From contig NZ_CP071139.1 in assembly GCF_017639205.1 (NCBI RefSeq), forward strand, positions 5,023,001-5,087,000: 64,000 nt of DNA. The letters run 5' to 3'. Positions 50,671-59,100 of this stretch are shown piece by piece. Both the position numbers and the translations under genes were made by a program. Source of the DNA: Streptomyces nojiriensis (GTDB lineage Bacteria > Actinomycetota > Actinomycetes > Streptomycetales > Streptomycetaceae). Position 1 is the first letter of the stretch; the number at the start of each line of letters is the position of its first letter. Below the pieces are notes generated by a model. That model ran no database searches. It worked only from the letters and a program-made list of their open reading frames with translations, and was not told where the DNA came from.

Positions 50671-51135
50671 GGGCTTCTCGGATCCGCGGTGGGCAGGGAA
50701 CACGGACGGCCGGCGGCCGTGCGGGCCGTCGGTTCCGGGACATGACCCTGTTCGAGTACGCGCCGGAAGCTCGGCATGGGGCGGTGTGCGCGATCGGCGC
50801 CGTTCCCATGATCCGCGCATCCGGGGCGCCCGGCAAAGAGCGGGCCGACGGGCATCTCCGATGGCTCCCATCAGCGGGAGCGATCGGTCGCGGGCGGTGC
50901 GGGCCCCCGGTGGGAGCAGGCCGCCGATGCGCTCCGGGCGTTACCGCAAGCGGCATCGGAATGTCCGAACGGGGCCATCGGATCTCCCCGGACAGCGGGC
51001 GTTGACCTGCAAGTTGGCTTGCCGAAGGCTGTGGCCGGTCCTGATCGACCGGGGAGATCGACCACCGGGGAACGCGGAGCGCCAGGAGGACGGGCGGCCG
51101 GGGTTCCGGACCGGAACACGCGAAACGGGGAGTTC
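50671..51135. other. 465-bp divergent control region of the biosynthetic operon
   Basis: No gene is recognised. It contains TGTCCG (50962-50967) and CGGACA (50989-50994) as widely spaced arms, and the promoter with spacer palindrome at 51002-51030 (listed separately). The remainder is GC-rich. Confidence 0.55.
51002..51030 (+). promoter_or_regulatory. Likely operon promoter with palindrome in the spacer
   Basis: TTGACC (51002-51007) is followed 17 bp later by AAGGCT (51025-51030). The spacer holds GCAAG-TTGG-CTTGC (51009-51022). The layout mirrors that of the MFS promoter, but the sequence differs. The leader to the first start codon would be about 100 nt. Confidence 0.5.
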
Positions 51136-51735
51136 ATGCAGCAGGCCGTGAAGGTCGTCGGAATCGGGGGGTCCTCCCGACCTGGCTCCACCGCGGAGCT
51201 CGGGCTGCGGGTGGTGCTCGCGGAGGCCGCCCGGCTGGGCGCACAGGTCGCTCTCGTCAGCGGCGCCGACCTCGTCATGCCGCTCTACGACCCGCGCGTG
51301 GCGGCCTGCCCGCCCCAGGCGCGCCGGCTCCTCGACGAGGTGGCCTCGGCGGACGGCGTGGTGCTGGCGAGCCCCGCGTACCACGGCACGGTGTCCGGGC
51401 TCCTGAAGAACGCCCTGGACTACACCGAGGAGCTGCGCGGCGATCCCCGCCCGTACCTCTCGGAGCGGGCCGTCGGCTGCCTGTCCGTCGGGATGGGCTG
51501 GCAGGGCGCGGTGACCACGCTCGCCGCGCTCCGGGACATCGTGCACGCCCTGCGCGGCTGGACCACCCCGCTGGGCGTGGCGATCAACAGCGCGGCGGCA
51601 GGGTTCGGCGCCGACGGCGAGTGCTCCGACCCGCACATCCAGCAGCAGCTGACCGCGATGGCCGGCCAGGTCGTCGAGTTCGCGCAGGCGCGCCGGGCCC
51701 ACCGGGCGCTGCGTGCGGACACGGTGCACGCCTGA
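51136..51735 (+). CDS. NADPH-dependent FMN reductase
   Basis: A 199-residue flavodoxin-fold reductase. IGGSSRPGSTAELGL is the FMN-phosphate loop and SPAYHGTVSGLLKNALDY the family signature. It reduces FMN with NADPH. It is the first gene of the operon, and its stop overlaps the thioesterase ATG (TGATG). It may supply reduced flavin to the LLM monooxygenase downstream, a two-component arrangement (inference). Confidence 0.9.
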   Translation: MQQAVKVVGIGGSSRPGSTAELGLRVVLAEAARLGAQVALVSGADLVMPLYDPRVAACPPQARRLLDEVASADGVVLASPAYHGTVSGLLKNALDYTEELRGDPRPYLSERAVGCLSVGMGWQGAVTTLAALRDIVHALRGWTTPLGVAINSAAAGFGADGECSDPHIQQQLTAMAGQVVEFAQARRAHRALRADTVHA

Positions 51736-52610
51736 TGGGCGGCACCGGCGAAGGCCACTGTCCCGACGGCGGCACGGCCACGACGACACCGGCGCGCGTC
51801 CTCGGGACCGCCGCCGCCCCCACCACCTGGCTCCGCTGCTTCCACCCGAAGCCGGCGGCCCGGTACACCCTGGTCTGCTTCCCGCACGCGGGCGGGTCGG
51901 CCAGCTACTACTTCGACCTGTCGGCGGCGCTCGACCCGGACATCGAGATGCTGGTCGTCCAGTACCCGGGGCGCGAGAACCGGCTCTTCGAGGAGCCCGC
52001 GGGATCGGTGGCGGCGCTGGCGGACGGCGTCCACGAGGCGCTGCGCACCCGGCTGCCGCGGCGCCCGGCCTTCTTCGGGCACAGCATGGGCGGGCTCATC
52101 GGCTTCGAGGTCGCCCGGCGGCTGGAGTCGGCCGGGGGCACCGCTCCGCACCTCCTCGTCGCCTCGGCCAGTTCGGCGCCCTCGGTGCGTACGGACCGGC
52201 TGACCTCGGGCGGGGCCGGGTCCGAGCCCGGGCACGAGGCCGAACCCGAGCCCGACGACGCCGTGCTGGCCCGCATCATGGGCCTCGGCGGTACGAGCGA
52301 CGGGGTGCGCCAGGACCCGGAGCTGCTGCAGCTCGTGCTTCCCGCCATCCGCGGCGACCTGCGCGCGCTGTCGGAGTACCGGGTCGACGCGGGCGCCGTG
52401 GTCGGCTGCCCGGTCACCGTGTTCGTCGCCGACGGCGACGTCGACGTGCCGCTCGCCGAGGCCGGCGCCTGGGGCGCCCACACGACGGCCACCGCCGACG
52501 TGCACGTCTTTGAGGGCGACCACTTCTACTTCAGCGGCAACCCGCCGAAATTCCTCGAACTGCTCCAGGACGCCGTGCGTCACTCTCACTCCGGGACACA
52601 ACTCATATGA
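51735..52610 (+). CDS. Type II thioesterase
   Basis: A 291-residue stand-alone thioesterase. The catalytic triad is Ser117 (FFGHSMGG), Asp in VADGDVD and His in EGDHFYF, all in the usual RifR/GrsT order. It removes aberrant acyl groups from carrier proteins. It has about 25 extra Ala/Thr/Pro-rich N-terminal residues. Overlaps link it to both neighbours (TGATG and ATGA). Confidence 0.93.
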   Translation: MGGTGEGHCPDGGTATTTPARVLGTAAAPTTWLRCFHPKPAARYTLVCFPHAGGSASYYFDLSAALDPDIEMLVVQYPGRENRLFEEPAGSVAALADGVHEALRTRLPRRPAFFGHSMGGLIGFEVARRLESAGGTAPHLLVASASSAPSVRTDRLTSGGAGSEPGHEAEPEPDDAVLARIMGLGGTSDGVRQDPELLQLVLPAIRGDLRALSEYRVDAGAVVGCPVTVFVADGDVDVPLAEAGAWGAHTTATADVHVFEGDHFYFSGNPPKFLELLQDAVRHSHSGTQLI

Positions 52611-54283
52611 CGGTCATGGGATTCGTGGAGGAGGAGCTCGCCCAGATGTGGGCCGAGATCCTCGGCGCCACCGACGTGGCGCTCGGCTCGCACTGGCAGG
52701 CACTCGGCGGGCGGCCGGAGACGGTACGCACCCTCGCCGACCGGATCGACGAGGAGCTCGGCGCCCGGGTCGAGCCCGAAGGGCTGCTCGACGCGGGCAC
52801 CCTGGAGGGCATGTCCCGCCTGGTGCGCGGCGCCATGACGGCCGGGAAGGCGGGGGCGGCACCCGCGGCGGCCGGACCGGCGGGCCCGCGGGCCGGGGCG
52901 CGGCCGGAGCGGCCCGCACTGTCCTTCGCCCAGCAGCGGCTCTGGTTCATGCAGCAGATCGACCCCGACACCACGCTCTACAACGTACCGACCGTGCTGC
53001 GGCTGCGCGGCGCCCTCGACCACGGTCGGCTCGGCCGGGCGCTGACCGCGCTCGTCGCCCGGCACGAGGTGCTGCGCACGACCTACCGGGCGTCGTCCGG
53101 GGTGCCCCACCAAGCCGTCGCCGCCGCACCCGGGGAGTTCCCGCTCCCCACCACCGACCTGACCGCCGCGGCGGAGCCCGCGGCCGAGGCGGCCCGCATC
53201 GCCGCCGAGGTGGGCGCGTACGTCTTCGACCTCGCCGCCGACCTGCCGCTGCGGGCCCACCTGCTGCGGCTCGGCGCCGAGGACCACCACCTGGTGGTGA
53301 CGTTCCACCACATCGCCATCGACGGCTGGTCCGTCGAGATCTTCTTCCGGGAGCTGGGCGAGCTCTACGGCGACCCGGGCACGGGCACGGGGTCGGGCAC
53401 GGGGCCGGGCACGGGCGGCGAGCCCGCGCTGCAGTACGCCGACTACGCCGTCTGGCAGCGCGAGCGGCTCCAGGGCGACACCCTGGACGCCCTGACCGCC
53501 CACTGGCGGTCGGTGCTCGGCGACGACCCGCAGGCCCTCGCCGTGCCCACCGACCACCCCCGGCCCCGCCACCGGTCCTTCCGCGGCGCGGTCGCCACCC
53601 GCGATCTCGGGCCGGAACTCACCGCCCGGCTGCGGGAGTTCGGCCGGGCGGAGCGCGGCACGCTCAACATGACGCTGCTCGCCGGGTTCCAGGCGCTGCT
53701 GGCGGGCTGGTCCGGGACCGAGGACGTCACCGTCGGCATCCCGGTCGCGGGCCGCACCCGGCCGGAGCTCCAAGAGCTCCTCGGCTGCCTCATCAACATG
53801 GTTCCGGTCCGCGTCGGACTCGGCGGGGACCCGGCCTTCCGGAGCCTGCTCGCCCGGACCCGCACCGCGCTGCTCGACGCCTCCGCGCAGCAGGAACTGC
53901 CCTTCGACAAGCTGGTCGAGGCCCTGGTCTCCCGGCGCAGCCGGGACTTCCTGCCGGTGTTCCGGGTGATGTTCAGCTTCCTCAAGGAGCAGTCGGACCC
54001 GGTCTTCGCCGGGCTGGAGCACTGCTCCCTCGACCTCACGGGCCCGCAGGACACCGCGAAGTACGACCTCAGCCTGTACGCGCAGGAGAGCGGTGCGGGC
54101 GTCGCGCTGACCCTCGAATACGACACCGACCTGTTCGGGCCCGAGACCCCGGCCGCTCTGCTGGCCGCGTACGAGCAGACCCTGCACGACGCAATCACCT
54201 TCCCGGACGGGCCCGTGCTGGATCTCCCAGCGGTCCGCTTCCGGCCGTCCGGCACCGAGAGGAACACGCACCGTGACCGCTGA
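52607..54283 (+). CDS. NRPS condensation protein with a degenerate carrier-like domain
   Basis: A 558-residue protein. Residues 5-75 resemble a peptidyl-carrier domain, but LGGHS is LGGRP (33-37), so no phosphopantetheine can be attached. A condensation domain (about 104-530) has a normal C1 motif SFAQQRLWFMQQ and an intact HHIAIDG (234-240). A Gly/Thr/Pro low-complexity insert (about 262-276) is encoded by imperfect hexanucleotide repeats. It has no adenylation domain. It likely joins an acyl or aminoacyl donor to the residue loaded by the next protein. The dead carrier may serve as a docking element (inference). Confidence 0.9.
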   Translation: MTVMGFVEEELAQMWAEILGATDVALGSHWQALGGRPETVRTLADRIDEELGARVEPEGLLDAGTLEGMSRLVRGAMTAGKAGAAPAAAGPAGPRAGARPERPALSFAQQRLWFMQQIDPDTTLYNVPTVLRLRGALDHGRLGRALTALVARHEVLRTTYRASSGVPHQAVAAAPGEFPLPTTDLTAAAEPAAEAARIAAEVGAYVFDLAADLPLRAHLLRLGAEDHHLVVTFHHIAIDGWSVEIFFRELGELYGDPGTGTGSGTGPGTGGEPALQYADYAVWQRERLQGDTLDALTAHWRSVLGDDPQALAVPTDHPRPRHRSFRGAVATRDLGPELTARLREFGRAERGTLNMTLLAGFQALLAGWSGTEDVTVGIPVAGRTRPELQELLGCLINMVPVRVGLGGDPAFRSLLARTRTALLDASAQQELPFDKLVEALVSRRSRDFLPVFRVMFSFLKEQSDPVFAGLEHCSLDLTGPQDTAKYDLSLYAQESGAGVALTLEYDTDLFGPETPAALLAAYEQTLHDAITFPDGPVLDLPAVRFRPSGTERNTHRDR

Positions 54284-56138
54284 CCCACTGGCCGCCCCGG
54301 CAACGGGCACCATCGACGCCCGGTTCGCGCGGCAGGCGTCGGTCCTGGGCGACGCGATCGCCGTGACCGGCATCGACGGCCGGCTGACCTACCGCGAGCT
54401 CGACCGGTCCGCCAACCGCCTCGCCCACCACCTGCGCTCCCTCGGCGTCGGCCCCGAAGTGCCGGTCGCCGTCTGCATGGAGCGCACCACCGCCCTGGTG
54501 ACGGCGCTGCTCGCGGTGCTCAAGGCGGGCGGCGCGTACGTGCCGCTCGACCCGGCGAGCCCGGACGAGCGGATCGCCTTCACCCTCGCCGACGCCGGCG
54601 CCACCGTCCTGGTCACCGACCGGGACGGGCGGGGCCTGCCCGCCGCGCACACCGTCGTGACCGGCCCCGGCGGCACCGACCTGAGCGGGCACCCGGACAC
54701 CGCGCCCGAGGACGCGGGCACCGGCCCGGCGAGCCTCGCGTACGTCATCTACACCAGCGGCTCGACCGGCACCCCCAAGGGCGTCATGATCGAGCACCGC
54801 AACGTCACGGGCCTGCTCACCGGCACGCAGGGCCACTTCGGCTTCGGCCCCGACGACGTCTGGTCGATGTTCGCCTCGGCCGCCTTCGACGTGTCGGTGT
54901 GGGAGATGTGGGGCGCGCTGCTGCACGGCGGCCGCCTGGTCGTGGTACCGGAGGAGACCCGGCGCTCGCCGCAGGAGTTCCACGCGCTGCTGCACCGCGA
55001 GGGGGTGACCGTCCTCAACCAGACCCCGGCGGCCTTCCGGCAGCTGGTGCGGTACGAGGAGGAGCAGCAGCCCGGCGCCGGACCGGCCGCCCTCGACGCG
55101 CTGCGCCTGGTCGTCTTCGCGGGCGAGGCGCTGCCGCCCGAGATGCTGCGGCCGTGGATCGCCCGGCACGGTGAGGTGCGGCCCGAGCTCGTCAACATGT
55201 ACGGGATCACCGAGACCACCGTGCACTCCACCTACCGCCGGATGACCTCGGCCGACCTCGACGCCGGGGCCGGCTCCATGATCGGCGGCGCCTTCGAGGG
55301 CTGGACGATGCAGGTCGCTGCCGCGGACGGCACCCCGGCGGCCGACGGCGAGGCCGGCGAGCTGTTCGTCGGCGGCGCCGGAGTGGCCCGGGGCTACCTG
55401 GGCCGGCCCTCCCTGACCGCCGAGCGCTTCCTGCCCGACCCGGACGCGGCCGAGCCCGGCGCCCGCCGCTACCGCTCGGGCGACAGCGCCCGACGGGGCG
55501 CGGACGGCGACCACGAGTACCTCGGCCGGCTCGACCACCAGGTCAAGGTGCGCGGGTACCGCATCGAGCTCGGCGAGATCGAGAACGCCCTGACCCGCCA
55601 CCCGGACGTCCGGGACTGCGTGGTGACCGTCGACGAGGACTCGGTGGGCGAGCCGCGCCTGGTCGCGTACTGGGTGTCCGCGGGGGCGGAACTCGCCGAC
55701 GGCACCGGCGAGTTGCGCGAGCACCTGGGGCGCACCCTGCCCGCGTACATGCTGCCGAACGTCTTCGTCCCGCTGGAGCGGCTGCCGCTGACCCTCAACG
55801 GCAAGGTCGACCGGCGGGCCCTGCCCGCGCCCGAGGCCGTACGCCCCGACCTGGGCGGCGACTTCGAGGCCGCCGGCACCCCGGTGGAGAAGGCCCTCGC
55901 GGAGATCTGGGCCGATGTGCTCTCGGTCGACCGCGTCGGCCTCGACGACGACTTCTTCGATCTCGGCGGGCACTCGATGCTCGCGACCCAGGTCGTGGCC
56001 CGTTCGAAGGAGCAGTTCGGCGTCGCCGTGACGCTGCGGATCTTCTTCGACCTGCCCACGGTCCGAGAACTCGCGGCGGCCCTGGAAGAGCTGCTCGCCG
56101 CACAGTCCACAACCAACCCGCACGGGGAGAACGCATGA
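54273..56138 (+). CDS. NRPS adenylation-PCP protein, Thr-like code
   Basis: A 621-residue A-PCP didomain. The core motifs are YTSGSTGTPKG (A3), the NMYGITETTVH region (A5), YRSGD (A7) and NGKVDRRALP (A10). The specificity residues read by eye are D-V-W-N-V-A-M-V-H-K, close to the known threonine code DFWNIGMVHK, so threonine or a near relative is predicted. The PCP Ser568 lies in DLGGHSMLATQ and is intact. It overlaps the previous gene by 11 bases and the PKS by ATGA. Confidence 0.93.
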   Translation: MTADPLAAPATGTIDARFARQASVLGDAIAVTGIDGRLTYRELDRSANRLAHHLRSLGVGPEVPVAVCMERTTALVTALLAVLKAGGAYVPLDPASPDERIAFTLADAGATVLVTDRDGRGLPAAHTVVTGPGGTDLSGHPDTAPEDAGTGPASLAYVIYTSGSTGTPKGVMIEHRNVTGLLTGTQGHFGFGPDDVWSMFASAAFDVSVWEMWGALLHGGRLVVVPEETRRSPQEFHALLHREGVTVLNQTPAAFRQLVRYEEEQQPGAGPAALDALRLVVFAGEALPPEMLRPWIARHGEVRPELVNMYGITETTVHSTYRRMTSADLDAGAGSMIGGAFEGWTMQVAAADGTPAADGEAGELFVGGAGVARGYLGRPSLTAERFLPDPDAAEPGARRYRSGDSARRGADGDHEYLGRLDHQVKVRGYRIELGEIENALTRHPDVRDCVVTVDEDSVGEPRLVAYWVSAGAELADGTGELREHLGRTLPAYMLPNVFVPLERLPLTLNGKVDRRALPAPEAVRPDLGGDFEAAGTPVEKALAEIWADVLSVDRVGLDDDFFDLGGHSMLATQVVARSKEQFGVAVTLRIFFDLPTVRELAAALEELLAAQSTTNPHGENA

Positions 56139-59100
56139 CGTACGAAGCGGATCTGCCGCTGCCCGAGCAGTCCGTGGCCATCATCGGGATGAGCGGCCGC
56201 TTCCCCGGTGCCGGCGATGTCGACGCCCTGTGGCGCATGGTGGCGGCGGGCGAGGAGGGCCGCACCGACTACTCGGACGAGCAGCTCGCCGAGGCGGGCG
56301 TGCCCGAGCGGCTGCTCGCCGACCCGGCCTACGTGAAGTCGGGCTTCCCCGTCGAGGGGTTCGACCGGTTCGACGCCGAGTTCTTCGGCGTGACCCGTTC
56401 CGAGGCCGAACTGATGGACCCGCAGCACCGGTTGCTGCTGGAGACCGCCTGGCAGGCCCTGGAGCGGGCCGGCTACCCGGCGGGCTCCTTCGAGGGCCGC
56501 ACCGGCGTCTTCGCCGGCACCTCGGGCAGCGGCTACCTGCGCGAGCGGATCTCCGACGGCGGCGCCGACGGCCGGATCTCCGACGAGATCCAGGTCGCGA
56601 TCGGCAACGACCCCGGCATGCTGGCGCTGCGCGTCTCCTACAAGCTCGGCCTGAGCGGGCCCAGCTTCACCGTGCAGAGCGCCTGCTCCTCCTCGCTGGT
56701 CGGCGTGCACCTGGCCGTGCAGTCGCTGCTCAGCCGCGAGTCCGACCTGGCCCTCGCGGGCGGCGTCGCGGTGCGCGAGTTCGAGCCGCGCGGCTACCGC
56801 TACGAGGAGGGCGCCATCCTCTCGACGGACGGCCACTGCCGCCCGTTCGACGCGGACGCCTCCGGCACCGTCTCCGGCGACGGCGTCGCCCTGGTCGTCC
56901 TCAAGCGCCTGGAGGACGCGGTCGCCGACGGTGACCACATCCACGCCGTGATCCGCGGCTCGGCCGTCAACAACGACGGCGCCGCCAAGATCGGCTTCAC
57001 CGCGCCGTCCCCGCACGGCCAGGCCGAGGTCATCGCCGAGGCGCTGGCCGTCGCGGGCGTCGAGCCGGGCACCGTCCAGTACGTCGAGGCGCACGGCACG
57101 GCCACCCCGCTCGGCGACCCCATCGAGGTGCAGGCGCTCACCGAGGCCTTCGGTCCCGACGCGGCCGCCGGCTCCGTCCACCTGGGCTCGGTGAAGTCCA
57201 ACATCGGGCACCTCGACGCGGCCGCCGGCGTGGCCGGCCTGATCAAGGCCGCGCTCGCCCTGGAGCACCGCTTCATCCCGCCGACCGCCCACTTCCGCGC
57301 CCCCAACCCGCGGCTCGCCCTCGACAAGGGCCCCTTCGTGGTCACCGGCGAGGGCACCCCCTGGCCGAAGACGGCGACCCCGCCGCGCGCCGGGGTGAGC
57401 GCCTTCGGCATCGGCGGCACCAACGCCCACGTGGTCCTGGAGGCAGCCCCGGCCGTCGTCGCGGCCCCCGACGCGGACGGCGACTGGCAGGTCCTGCCCC
57501 TGTCGGCCCGTACCCCCGAGGCCCTCGACGCCGCCGCGGAGCGCCTGGCGGCCGCGCTCACCGAAGGCGGTGCGGCCCTCGCGGACGCCGCCCACACCCT
57601 GCAGTCGGGCCGCGCCGAACTCCCCTACCGCCGCGCCGTGGTGGCCGACAGCCGGGAAGGCGCCGCCGCCGCGCTGCGCCAGGACCGGCCCGCCGTGGCC
57701 GCCGGGCAGGGCGAGGGGCCGCCCGAGGTGGTGTTCCTCTTCCCCGGCCAGGGTGCCCAGTACCCGGGCATGGGCGCGGACCTGTACCGCACCGAGCCCG
57801 TCTTCCGCGCAGCCCTCGACCGGTGCGCCGAGCTCCTGCTGCCCCAGCTCGGCTGGGACGTCCGGGACGTGGCGTTCGCCGCCGACGGCGAGGAGACCCG
57901 CGAGCGGCTGCGGCAGACCCTCTACACCCAGCCCACCGTCTTCTGCGTCGACTACGCCACCGCGCAGCTCCTGCTCTCCTGGGGCGTCGAGCCGTCCGCC
58001 ATGACCGGCCACAGCCTGGGCGAGTACGTATCGGCCTGCCTGGCCGGGGTGTTCGGCCTGGAGGACATCCTGCGCGTGGTCGCCCGCCGCGCCCAGCTGA
58101 TGCAGGACCTCGCGCCCGGCCGGATGCTGTCGGTGCTCCTCGACGAGGAGGCGCTCACCCGGGCGCTGGAGGGCCGCGCGACGATCGCCGCGGTCAACGC
58201 GCCCGGCTCCTGCGTGGTCGCCGGCACGCCTGAGGAAGTCGCCGAGGCCCGCCGGGTCCTGGAAACCCAGGGCGCCTCCGTCCGCGAGCTGGAGACCTCG
58301 CACGCCTTCCACACCGCGCTGGTCGAGTCCGCCCTGCCCGGCCTGGAGGAGGTGCTGCGCTCGGTCACGCTGAACACGCCGAAGATCCCCTTCCTGTCCA
58401 ACGTCACCGGTACCTGGATCACCGACGAGCAGGCCACCGACCCGGCGTACTGGGTCGCCCACACCCGCCGGCCCGTCCGGTTCTCCGACGGCATCGCCGC
58501 CCTCGCCCAGCGCGGCCCCGCCGTGTTCGTCGAGGCCGGCCCCGGCAGCCAGCTCGGCGGGCTCGTCAAGACCCACCCGGAGCCGGGCCCCGTCGTCACC
58601 CTGCTGCGCAAGCCGCGCGCCGGCGCCGAGGCGCCCGCCGAGCACCGCGCGGTCCGCGAGGGCCTGGCCGAGCTGTGGCGCCACGGCGTCGGCGTCGACT
58701 GGAGCGCCCTGCACGAGGGCGGCGGGCGCCGCCGGGTGCCGCTGCCCGCCTACCCCTTCCAGGGCCGCAGCTTCCTGCTGCCCAAGCCGGCCGGGGCCAC
58801 GAACGTGCGCACCGACAGCGCGCGCTGGACGTACGCGCCGGTCTGGCACCGCGCGCCGCTGGCCGGGGCTCCGGAGCCGGCCGGACCGGCCACCTGGCTG
58901 GTGCTGGCCGACGACCGCGGACTGACCGACGACCTGGCAGCCGCCCTGCGCGAGCGCGGCGACAGCGTCACCACCGTGCGCAAGGCGGCGGCGTACGCCC
59001 GCACCTCCGAGCGCGGCTTCGACGCCGACCCGGCGGACGCCGGGCACCTGGGACGCGTCCTGGCGGAGCTGCGCCAGGACGGTTCGGTCCCGGACCGGAT

